From SFWF01 sp045638145 (GTDB lineage Bacteria > Bacillota > Clostridia > Oscillospirales > Acutalibacteraceae), in the NCBI GenBank assembly GCA_045638145.1, contig JAZUAU010000027.1, positions 160,492 through 224,491 on the forward strand: a stretch of 64,000 nucleotides of DNA, written 5' to 3'. The notes beneath the pieces are model-generated. The model had not been told where the DNA came from, did not search any database, and saw nothing but the letters and a program-made list of their open reading frames with translations. Shown here in pieces: positions 58,011-64,000 of the stretch. Both the position numbers and the translations under genes were made by a program. Each line of letters begins with the position of its first letter. The first letter of the stretch is position 1.

Positions 58011-59536
58011 CAGTCATTACCTCCTATATATACGAAATCTATTCCGATGTTTTCTCTTTTGATCATCTTAACGGCGCCGACCGTAAGGTCATCCTCAATA
58101 ACTGTTTTCTGAAGCTTTGTGCCGTCGGGTGAAACATTGATGCGTTCGTTATTTGATTTATCCAGTACCTTAAACGAGTCGGGAGTCGTCATCGTCTTCA
58201 TAGTACTGTTGTCCTTTCCTACCGTGATTCCATTCTCATCGATTGTGACAGAGGTGGTTACAACCTTTGGGACACCCGAATTAACGGTATTTTCAAGGCT
58301 GTTCGCCCGCTCTGAAAGGCTGTTCTGCGCACTTTGAAGCTCGGCTGTTTTTGAAATATAAGTAACGACAGAGCTATTTGTTTGTTCAATAACGGTTTTA
58401 AGAGTGTTGTTACTGTCGTTAAGCGCGGCGACCGTTGATATAGTGCTGTCAAGAGTGCGTTTGAGCTCATTAGTCTTGTTGTTTTTTTGCCTGATGCTGA
58501 TGTTCACGCTTGTCAGTTTATTCGCTTCGGCGGTTCCTGTTGCCGAAAGAGATATCTTCATTCCGCTTTGTGTCCTGCTCATTACAACTGAACTGAAAAC
58601 CTCACCCTCGGGTGATCTTACCGAAACAGCAGAGCCCACTTGGGGTATCTTCTCACAGTCGTATACTTCGCATTCAAAAGGTCGGCAGGTAAATGCCTTT
58701 ATCTTGTTAAGAATTGCATTTGCCGCCTGCTCGATAGTCTCTCGGTTGTCATTCTGATCGGATGAGACGGAATAGAAAAGAGGATTTCCCTCAATAATAT
58801 AAGCGTTAAATTCGCTCTCCTCGTCTAAACTCTCGTCAAAAACGACCATTCCGATGTCATCCTCGCTCGAGCGAATCTGCAGCTTGTTTACAAGCGGAGT
58901 CGAAAAATCGCTGACCGAGTAGCTTATGTAATCTGCGTTTGTTATGGTATTTTCTTCAGCTGCGGACTCGGGACTCTCGTAAAATTTCAGCTCAGCCGCA
59001 CCCTGTGAATTTATAATGGCAAAACAGCCTGCCGCCTCGGCAATCCAATAAAGAATATCGCGACCCTTGATATCACTGCCCTCAAAGTTCTTATAAAAGG
59101 TCAGCTCTTCGTTTGTAAAAGAGGTCGCCGAGGCAGGCACTCCGACAAATTCGCAAAGTCCCGAAAAAAGCTCCCTTAGTGTAAAGCTTTCCGAAAGACC
59201 GTTGAGAAAGCTGTCAACTATCTTGTCAAACTTCATCATTCGGTCATATGCCGTTACATTCCAGCCCACGTTTTTGATGTGTTCGGCTGAATCAACCGTA
59301 AAATAACCGATCTGCTTTCCGAGATAGGTGTAAAGGAATTCCACACCGTACAGCTCCGTAATGCGCCCCTCAAGGTCAAGCAGACTGAATTCTGCCTTTG
59401 TCGCACAGCAACTGCCGAGTGTGAGGGACTCTCCGCTGTTAACCGATTGTGAAAGTGTCACACCGCCCTGAATATTTGAATCATTAAGCGAAAAATCCTT
59501 GCATTCAAAAAGGTTTTGGTATATAATACTATCCAC
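58010..59536 (-). CDS. Phage tail hub/baseplate protein (Tal-like)
   Basis: 508 residues. The N-terminal half has the tail-hub fold pattern (GGVTLSQSVNSGESLTLGSC, GKQIGYFTVDSAEHI, WNVTAYDRMMKFD). A coiled-coil region lies around residues 345-410 (KNNKTNELKRTLDSTIS, SAQNSLSERANSLEN). The C-terminus carries a short DUF-type repeat (VTIDENGITVGKDNSTMKT). No peptidase domain is seen. It follows the distal-tail-like gene after 12 bases. Confidence 0.75.
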   Translation of the reverse strand: MDSIIYQNLFECKDFSLNDSNIQGGVTLSQSVNSGESLTLGSCCATKAEFSLLDLEGRITELYGVEFLYTYLGKQIGYFTVDSAEHIKNVGWNVTAYDRMMKFDKIVDSFLNGLSESFTLRELFSGLCEFVGVPASATSFTNEELTFYKNFEGSDIKGRDILYWIAEAAGCFAIINSQGAAELKFYESPESAAEENTITNADYISYSVSDFSTPLVNKLQIRSSEDDIGMVVFDESLDEESEFNAYIIEGNPLFYSVSSDQNDNRETIEQAANAILNKIKAFTCRPFECEVYDCEKIPQVGSAVSVRSPEGEVFSSVVMSRTQSGMKISLSATGTAEANKLTSVNISIRQKNNKTNELKRTLDSTISTVAALNDSNNTLKTVIEQTNSSVVTYISKTAELQSAQNSLSERANSLENTVNSGVPKVVTTSVTIDENGITVGKDNSTMKTMTTPDSFKVLDKSNNERINVSPDGTKLQKTVIEDDLTVGAVKMIKRENIGIDFVYIGGND

Positions 59537-59548
59537 AATACGACCTCC

Positions 59549-59917
59549 TTATAGCTCGCTTATCTCAAACTGCACCGCGGTATATATTCCGCCGTCGGTT
59601 GCCGTCTGAGACAAAGCTCCGCCGTACGAGGTGCAGTATGCGTTTATCTCTTTCTGCTCCCCGCAGTAGGGATATTTAAAGACAAAGGTCTTTCCAAGCA
59701 GCAGCTTTTTCATATAGTCATATTCTGCTGCGGTCATAATATTATATTGAAGAGTAAATTTATGTACGGCGGCTCTTATCCATCTTACGTGCATAACGCC
59801 GTCGTCGGTGGTGCCGGAGTTTTCGTCAAGCATACTTTCCACCGCTTCGCTCATCTGTAAATGCGGCTCATAGATGGCAGTGCCGTCAATGGTATATTGA
59901 TTATTCAGTTTATTCAT
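59549..59917 (-). CDS. Small phage tail protein (distal-tail position)
   Basis: 122 residues, beta-rich (YTIDGTAIYEPHLQMSEAVESM, VRWIRAAVHKFTLQYNIMTA, TFVFKYPYCGEQKEINAYC). The DUF6711-like or distal-tail role is suggested by its place between the tape measure and the hub. No catalytic motif is present. Confidence 0.6.
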   Translation of the reverse strand: MNKLNNQYTIDGTAIYEPHLQMSEAVESMLDENSGTTDDGVMHVRWIRAAVHKFTLQYNIMTAAEYDYMKKLLLGKTFVFKYPYCGEQKEINAYCTSYGGALSQTATDGGIYTAVQFEISEL

Positions 59918-59928
59918 ATTTATTCACC

Positions 59929-61143
59929 TCATACTAATATCGGACTTAAGCCCGTTTCTCTTGTTTTTCCGTTGATATATCCTATGGCAAATTCACCGAG
60001 CACCTTCTTATCCAGCGTGATGACCGCCTTGCCGCCCGAGCCTTGTCCGCTCGAAAGCGCGGCGCAGACCGCTCTGTATACGCCCGAGGATACCGACTCT
60101 ACTATCTGATCGTTGTTAACGACTGCGTTTCGGCTGCCGATAGTACCGACCAGCTCAGGACCCGCCTCACGGGCAATAAACATCTGCCCCATAGACGGAA
60201 AACCACCAGTGGCGAAACCTTGTGCATTAATATTCATTCCAAAATCAAAATCGGTAGCTTTGACTCCGTTTGTTGCAGCTCCTGTTAATTTGATAAAATT
60301 GAAAATGACTTTCGCAATTTGCGAAATAGCTAAACCCACCAGTAATATTGCTGCACCAAATGCTAGTATCTGTCCTGCCGACATCACAGAAACTGCACCC
60401 AAAGCAGCTTCGGCGGTCGAAATTCCATAATATGCAATGACAAGTGTAGCTGCTATTGAAATTACACTAGCAACTATAGTTAAAATAGAGTCTAGTGAAC
60501 TTGTAAATAAATTTGCATTATCAATAGTATTAATGAAAGATTCTCCTATATCTTTCAAAATTCCGCAACTTAATGTACCAACTTCAATTGCTTCTAATGC
60601 AATTGTGTTAAAGGCAAGCGTGAAAGCTAATGCTAATGTTGTAGCTGTTAATTCAGTATTTATTATCATAAGTTCCAATGTAGTCGTTAATGTTGAAATT
60701 ACAGAAGACATTGTTGTTGTAAATATGTTGTCTACAGCTATAAAACTGGTTGCGAAAACGGATTGTATAAGAATAAAATTTATAGTAAGTATGTCAATCA
60801 GACAAGCCACCTGTGAAATTATATAAGATATGGTCGACATAAACAAATTAATAGTACTTAGTGAAAGTTGTGCAAAAATAGCGGCACTCGATTGTTCAAA
60901 TAAGATTAAATTGTTTGACGCTATTATAATCATAGAATCAAGGGTTAAAAATATACTTTCAAATACAGGGTAAATTGACATTATAGATGTTGAAATTGAG
61001 ACGGTTAGTTGCTGAAACATTGCGGATATTTCCATTAAACTTTTTTCAAAACTGTTTTTTATGTTATTGGCACAATCGGATGTTGCTTGATCTATCGCGG
61101 ATAGATCGTTAAGTATAGTGGTGTTATAATTTTTTTCAGACAT
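59929..61143 (-). CDS. Short tape-measure-like phage tail protein
   Basis: 404 residues. The C-terminal 130 residues are typical of tape measure proteins (FATGGFPSMGQMFIAREAGPELVG, GSRNAVVNNDQIVESVSSGVY). The N-terminal 270 residues form an unusually hydrophobic series of helices rich in Ile/Leu/Thr/Ser (SIMSIYPVFESIFLTLDSMI, TLTTTLELMIINTELTATTL). The DNA for this part (about 60240-61143) is clearly AT-richer than the rest of the block. Most tape measures exceed 600-1000 residues, so the gene is probably shortened or chimeric. It is the first gene of the block seen here, and no major tail protein precedes it. Confidence 0.7.
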   Translation of the reverse strand: MSEKNYNTTILNDLSAIDQATSDCANNIKNSFEKSLMEISAMFQQLTVSISTSIMSIYPVFESIFLTLDSMIIIASNNLILFEQSSAAIFAQLSLSTINLFMSTISYIISQVACLIDILTINFILIQSVFATSFIAVDNIFTTTMSSVISTLTTTLELMIINTELTATTLALAFTLAFNTIALEAIEVGTLSCGILKDIGESFINTIDNANLFTSSLDSILTIVASVISIAATLVIAYYGISTAEAALGAVSVMSAGQILAFGAAILLVGLAISQIAKVIFNFIKLTGAATNGVKATDFDFGMNINAQGFATGGFPSMGQMFIAREAGPELVGTIGSRNAVVNNDQIVESVSSGVYRAVCAALSSGQGSGGKAVITLDKKVLGEFAIGYINGKTRETGLSPILV

Positions 61144-61183
61144 TTTTATTCTCCTTTCGAAAATACATTATTATGGTGTTGTT

Positions 61184-61696
61184 ATGGATGTGTTGTTAAA
61201 TAATCTTTTAATTACATTTATATTAGTTTTAATGGTAATTTTTTTAATTAAATATGCTGCAAATAAAAAGTTTAATGTGGATAATAGCGTTCATAATGGA
61301 ATTGGTATCAAAACAGGGTCATTCAAAATCGCAATCCAGGGAAAAGGGAAAAATTGTAACGCTATAATGACAATATTGGAAGAGAAAATTTCTATTAGAG
61401 GCGAGATGTGTGCGGATATTCCTTTCGAAAAAATTTCTTGTATTGATTTTCCTTATGCATTAAACACTGTTAGTTATAGGAAAAACCGAATTTTGCACAA
61501 TCAAACAGTTAATTTTAATATTCCGCCGGATAAATTAATGTCTTCCTTTTTTATTGTTTTCTATGATGATAAAAATGAACTTCTTACGCTCAATATCGTA
61601 ATGTTGGAGAGTGAGAGAAATTTCAAAGTTAATAAAATTGCAAGAATTAGGTTTGTCAGGGCGATACAATCAATCAGGGGACGGTTCTGTGATTGA
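61184..61696 (+). CDS. Membrane-anchored hypothetical protein ending in repeat-encoded tail
   Basis: 170 residues: one N-terminal membrane helix (LLITFILVLMVIFLIKY) and a soluble beta-rich part (AIQGKGKNCNAIMTILEEKISI, FFIVFYDDKNELLTLNIVM). The last eight residues, SIRGRFCD, and the stop come from a REP-like hairpin. They are identical to the end of the frameshifted gene at 19841-20238. No family is recognised. It is divergent from the phage block with only 40 bases between. Confidence 0.6.
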   Translation: MDVLLNNLLITFILVLMVIFLIKYAANKKFNVDNSVHNGIGIKTGSFKIAIQGKGKNCNAIMTILEEKISIRGEMCADIPFEKISCIDFPYALNTVSYRKNRILHNQTVNFNIPPDKLMSSFFIVFYDDKNELLTLNIVMLESERNFKVNKIARIRFVRAIQSIRGRFCD

Positions 61697-61732
61697 TTGT
61701 CAATCAATCAGTGGACGGTTCTGTGATTGATT
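61668..61732 (+). repeat. Two REP-like hairpins, arms AATCAATCA/TGATTGATT
   Basis: Units at 61668-61698 and 61702-61732. The second has GTGGACGG instead of GGGGACGG. Same arm class as the pair at 20211-20270. Confidence 0.9.
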
Positions 61733-61919
61733 AAATATCCGCAGAGTTCTGTTGCTTTTTGGCTTTGGCGTATGCTTCGACACGCTCTTTCATCAGTATC
61801 CAGTTTTGTTGTTCTTCCTTCTCAAAAAGATTGGGGAATGCCTGTTCGATGCTTGGGAACTGTTTAGGATGGTAACACAGAGAACCGTCCCCTGTGTTTC
61901 GTTTTGTAGATTCAATCAT
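61731..61919 (-). CDS. Small hypothetical protein with internal repeat
   Basis: 62 residues with a good ribosome site (AAGGAG). After MIESTKRN the frame runs through an inverted hairpin (NTGDGSLCYHP), then a helical, Lys/Glu-rich part (SIEQAFPNLFEKEEQQNWIL, MKERVEAYAKAKKQQ). Function unknown. Its 3' end abuts the hairpin pair at 61.7 kb. Confidence 0.5.
   Translation of the reverse strand: MIESTKRNTGDGSLCYHPKQFPSIEQAFPNLFEKEEQQNWILMKERVEAYAKAKKQQNSADI
61874..61898 (-). repeat. REP-like hairpin, arms AACACAG/CTGTGTT
   Basis: Inverted orientation (AGAACCGTCCCC core) with perfect 7-base arms, inside the 5' part of a small leftward gene. Confidence 0.9.
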
Positions 61920-61961
61920 ATTTTTTCTCCTTATTTATTTTTTTGAAAGGTAAGATTTTAT

Positions 61962-62483
61962 TTGTTAGTAAATAAAAAACAAAAATTAGACAAACAAGAT
62001 ATATTGTTTTTAACGATAGGAATAATTGTGGTATTAACAATAGTTCTTGTTTTTGTCGTTCGCCTTCCGTTTTTTGAGTCATTGTCAGATACGGATGCTA
62101 TCGGTCCTCAAAAAATTACCGAGTTAAACAAAACTTATGAAGGGGATTTAAAAATAACTGCTACCGATATAAAAGTAATTAAAAATCCTGATAATGAAGA
62201 TATGTTGATTGTTGGAGTAAAATTTTTTATTGAAAACAATTCTCGAAAAACGTACCGTCCATATAACAAAATAAGTTGTTATGTTGACAATATGGCTGCC
62301 ACTGAGGCGTCTTCAAAATACTTTGATTCGGTGATTGGTTCGAATTTGGGATACGGAAAAAAAACTACAGGTTATATAAGTGTATTAGTCGAAGAAAATG
62401 CTAAAGAGTTCGAGATTCAATTTTTAGACCATCAATATGACAATTGTGTAAATTTCGTTTTCGATATCCCTGCTGTCGAATAG
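61962..62483 (+). CDS. Membrane-anchored hypothetical protein (DUF4352-like fold possible)
   Basis: 173 residues from a TTG start (AAAGG 11 bases upstream). An N-terminal helix (ILFLTIGIIVVLTIVLVFVV) precedes an extracellular beta-sandwich-like domain (LKITATDIKVIKNPDNEDML, VGVKFFIENNSRKTYRPYN, EFEIQFLDHQYDNCVNFVF). The pattern of a conserved extracytoplasmic Ig-like domain after one anchor resembles DUF4352 proteins, without certainty. Confidence 0.55.
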   Translation: MLVNKKQKLDKQDILFLTIGIIVVLTIVLVFVVRLPFFESLSDTDAIGPQKITELNKTYEGDLKITATDIKVIKNPDNEDMLIVGVKFFIENNSRKTYRPYNKISCYVDNMAATEASSKYFDSVIGSNLGYGKKTTGYISVLVEENAKEFEIQFLDHQYDNCVNFVFDIPAVE

Positions 62484-62487
62484 CAGA

Positions 62488-62616
62488 ATAACACAAAGGA
62501 ACACAGGGCGGAACACAGGGGAGGGAACACAGGGGACGAATCAATCAGGGGACGGTTAGCGCATCATAAGACAGGGGACGTTTCTCTGCATAAGACAGGG
62601 GACGTTTCTCTGTGTT
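62488..62616 (+). repeat. Decayed array of REP-like repeats
   Basis: At least six partial or complete units in 130 bases: ACACAAAGG, ACACAGGGCGG, ACACAGGGGAGGG, ACACAGGGGACG, TCAATCAGGGGACGG, then two AAGACAGGGGACGTTTCTCTG. Different arm classes are mixed. Confidence 0.85.
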
Positions 62617-62673
62617 ATAAGGCAGATAAGTAGATTGACGGGGGTCGGCTTTAACATTGCGAGAAAGTTTTAG
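62617..62673 (+). pseudogene. RAYT transposase 3' remnant
   Basis: Encodes IRQISRLTGVGFNIARKF and a stop, near-identical to the end of the intact RAYT 1.1 kb downstream. It is followed by an inverted hairpin as there. The rest of the gene is missing, replaced by the repeat array. Confidence 0.9.
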
Positions 62674-62699
62674 AACACACAGAACCGTCCCCTGTGTGC
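62674..62699 (-). repeat. REP-like hairpin after the RAYT remnant
   Basis: ACACACAGAACCGTCCCCTGTGTG, inverted orientation (given here as ACACACAG, core, CTGTGTG), marking the right end of the lost element. Confidence 0.85.
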
Positions 62700-62742
62700 A
62701 TGTTTCATTCATTTTTTGTCACCAACCTAATAGGAGTATTTT

Positions 62743-63018
62743 ATGAATAGACAGATAAAGATTTTATCTATTCTTTTGATTATTTCAGGCACTATTTCGA
62801 TAATTGTATTATCATTGTTTTTAATATATGTTAGTGATGATTTAACTTTATTTGATAATGTAGCCTGCATTTCATCCATTATCATCATTCCGCTAACACT
62901 GACTATTTGTCTTATAAGAGAAATTAGAATCGCTAAATATCCGCTAAAACAAGCATATTCGGAAATTGTAACACAGGGGACGGTTCTCTGTGTTGAGAAA
63001 TTTAGTGAATTGTGGTAG
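62743..63018 (+). CDS. Small membrane protein with repeat-derived C-terminus
   Basis: 91 residues with two helices (ILSILLIISGTISIIVLSLF and a second near ISSIIIIPLTLTICLI). The last 18 residues start in the left hairpin of the RAYT element (VTQGTVLCVE) and run on to EKFSELW. AATAGGAG precedes the ATG. The native C-terminus was probably cut by the element's arrival. Function unknown. Confidence 0.5.
   Translation: MNRQIKILSILLIISGTISIIVLSLFLIYVSDDLTLFDNVACISSIIIIPLTLTICLIREIRIAKYPLKQAYSEIVTQGTVLCVEKFSELW
62970..62994 (+). repeat. Left REP-like hairpin of the RAYT element
   Basis: AACACAG, core GGGACGGTT, CTCTGTGTT, direct orientation, 46 bases before the RAYT start. Confidence 0.9.
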
Positions 63019-63039
63019 AATTTTTACAGGTGATGAATA

Positions 63040-63786
63040 ATGCCAAGAAGTTCAAGAAAAAAGAGCAGAACCGGAACATACCATATAATGCTTCGGGCGG
63101 TAAATCAGCAGCAGATTTTTGAAGATAATGAAGATCGTCAAAGATTTTTGAAAATTTTAAAGGATTGTAAGGTAATAAGTGAGTTTAAACTTTACGCTTA
63201 TTGCCTTATGGGCAATCATATTCATTTACTGATACAAGAGGTTGCAGAACCGATAGATCAGATAATGAAGAGGATCGAGACCAGATTTGTTTATTGGTAT
63301 AATATTAAATACCAGCGCAGAGGGCATCTTTTTCAAGACCGATATAAAAGTGAAGCGGTAGAAGACGATTCTTATTTTTTGAGCGTAATAAGATACATAC
63401 ATCAAAATCCTGTAAAAGCCGGAATATGTAAGACGGTCAGTGATTATGAATACTCAAGCTTTAACGAGTTTTATAAAAAGTCCGATTTGATTGACAGCGA
63501 TCAGGTATTTAGTCTGCTTACAGAAAAAGATTTTGCTGAATATAATAACGAGATCAATAACGATAAATGTTTAGAAGCTATAGACAGTTTTACAAAAAAG
63601 GTTACTGATGAGCAGGCACAACAGATAATTGAAATGTATTCAAAATGTAAAAATGTTGCAGAGTTTCAAAAACTTGATGTTAAAAATAGAGATAAGTGTC
63701 TTAAAATATTCAGGGAAAAAGGACTATCTATAAGGCAGGTAAGTAGATTGACAGGGGTCAGTTTTAACATCGCGAGAAAGTTTTAG
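63040..63786 (+). CDS. REP-associated tyrosine transposase (RAYT, Y1/HUH family)
   Basis: 248 residues. The HUH nuclease motif is NHIHLL (His60, His62), and the catalytic tyrosine lies in VIRYIHQNP (Tyr119). The N-terminal RTGTYHIMLRAVNQQQIF and the RGHLFQDRYKSE stretch are typical of IS200-like Y1 transposases of the RAYT class. A C-terminal helix-turn-helix-like end, SIRQVSRLTGVSFN, follows. It is flanked by a direct hairpin on the left and an inverted one on the right, both with the same core. It appears intact (ATG with ACAGGTGATG upstream, all catalytic residues present). Confidence 0.9.
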   Translation: MPRSSRKKSRTGTYHIMLRAVNQQQIFEDNEDRQRFLKILKDCKVISEFKLYAYCLMGNHIHLLIQEVAEPIDQIMKRIETRFVYWYNIKYQRRGHLFQDRYKSEAVEDDSYFLSVIRYIHQNPVKAGICKTVSDYEYSSFNEFYKKSDLIDSDQVFSLLTEKDFAEYNNEINNDKCLEAIDSFTKKVTDEQAQQIIEMYSKCKNVAEFQKLDVKNRDKCLKIFREKGLSIRQVSRLTGVSFNIARKF

Positions 63787-63812
63787 AACACAGAGAACCG
63801 TCCCTTGTGTGT
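63787..63812 (-). repeat. Right REP-like hairpin of the RAYT element
   Basis: ACACAGAGAACCGTCCCTTG and TGTG, starting one base after the RAYT stop codon. One core base differs (CCCT instead of CCCC). Confidence 0.85.
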
Positions 63813-63817
63813 GTAAG

Positions 63818-64000
63818 GTGCGCCGCATCCAGCCTGTCGATATGTTCCCTCATACTGAGCATGTAGAAACGGTAGCATTATTGAGTCGGCAAAAGCTAGA
63901 TGAACATATCTACTTTGATGCGAATGTGGGGGACCTACCCAAAACCGCCAGAACCACCGCAATCTATCCAGAGATAAAAGCATAGGTCAAAGATAAATAC
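63818..64000 (+). pseudogene. RlmD-like 23S rRNA (uracil-5-)-methyltransferase fragment
   Basis: The frame encodes VRRIQPVDMFPHTEHVETVALL, split here as VRRIQPVDMFPHT and EHVETVALLSRQ, the conserved end of TrmA/RlmD-family methyltransferases. It then runs through DLPKTARTTAIYPEIKA to a TAG at 63983, and VKDKY continues in frame to the window end. Relatives read EIKAYV here, so TAG probably replaces a tyrosine codon. The catalytic part is missing, cut off by the RAYT right hairpin. Confidence 0.7.

Larger units (their letters stand above)
62970..63812. mobile_element. RAYT element with inverted hairpin ends
   Basis: An 843-base unit: left hairpin (62970-62994), RAYT gene, right hairpin in inverse orientation (63787-63812). 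The same hairpin core occurs at about 20 other places in the window without a transposase, as expected for non-autonomous copies mobilised in trans. Confidence 0.75.

Noticed and set aside
60437..60826. 129-codon rightward ORF in the tape measure
   Set aside because: Antisense shadow of an AT-rich repetitive gene. The minus-strand frame has the tape-measure C-terminus.
45678..61143. Intact inducible prophage
   Set aside because: No integrase, repressor, replication genes, major tail protein or att repeats could be seen in the window.

Overview
The window is a chromosomal segment from a low-to-mid GC Firmicute of class Clostridia, most likely a gut-type Oscillospirales/Ruminococcaceae-like anaerobe. 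This placement rests on gene content and order and is an inference. The clues are recF-remB-gyrB-gyrA synteny next to the origin, two consensus parS sites plus a parA-parB operon, type III glutamine synthetase, an NfnAB-type electron-bifurcating transhydrogenase pair, a THF riboswitch on folT, and a FeoA/FeoB/Cys-rich-peptide iron operon. No rRNA, tRNA or CRISPR array was seen.

Layout. 1-9.5 kb: origin-proximal housekeeping genes (recF 3' part, remB, gyrB, gyrA, a CPBP protease, tadA, a YczE-like membrane protein, a SpoVB/MurJ-like flippase), with parS sites on both sides of the tadA pair. 9.6-14.8 kb: two complete K+ uptake systems transcribed divergently (trkA-trkH leftward, ktrB-ktrA rightward) from strong back-to-back promoters. 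14.8-18.8 kb: a Crp/Fnr regulator with an NMT1/SsuABC-like ABC importer, and a diacylglycerol-kinase-family gene. 18.8-20.5 kb: a decayed accessory island with a small-RNA-like unit, an RHS-repeat fragment, a frameshifted membrane gene and many REP-like hairpins. 20.6-25 kb: two different prolyl-tRNA editing proteins, nfnAB, and folT behind a THF riboswitch. 25.1-28.6 kb: hexuronate catabolism (uxaB-uxaA) and a DUF1622 protein. 28.6-35.2 kb: a leftward run parA-parB-serS-pepD-OPT transporter-PqqD-like. 35.4-37.5 kb: glnN. 37.8-42.6 kb: a carbohydrate ABC importer plus malQ. 42.6-45.6 kb: a DtxR-family regulator facing feoA-feoB-small Cys-rich protein, with two matching palindromic operators.

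45.7-61.1 kb is a leftward block of phage late genes with unusual order. A siphophage-like tail module (short tape measure, distal tail, tail hub, fibre) comes first. It is followed by a compact packaging/head/lysis module (TerS-like, TerL, scaffold, capsid, portal, connector, hub-like protein, holin, amidase, fibre). No integrase, repressor, replication gene, major tail protein or capsid protease is visible. Four 10-bp iterons lie directly before the terminase genes.

61.1-64 kb is an AT-rich island with a REP-associated tyrosine transposase (RAYT), its flanking inverted hairpins, and at least one RAYT remnant. The hairpins share the core GGGGACGGTTC but have palindromic arms of different sequence. 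They have entered several small ORFs in this island and in the 19-20 kb island, supplying parts of the encoded proteins and sometimes their stop codons. The window ends in a fragment of an RlmD-like methyltransferase with an in-frame stop.

The best candidates for something under-described are the RAYT/hairpin system that rewrites C-termini, the arrays of short hairpins with a constant spacer (23.5, 35.3 and 39.1 kb), and the two-module phage block with its iterons.
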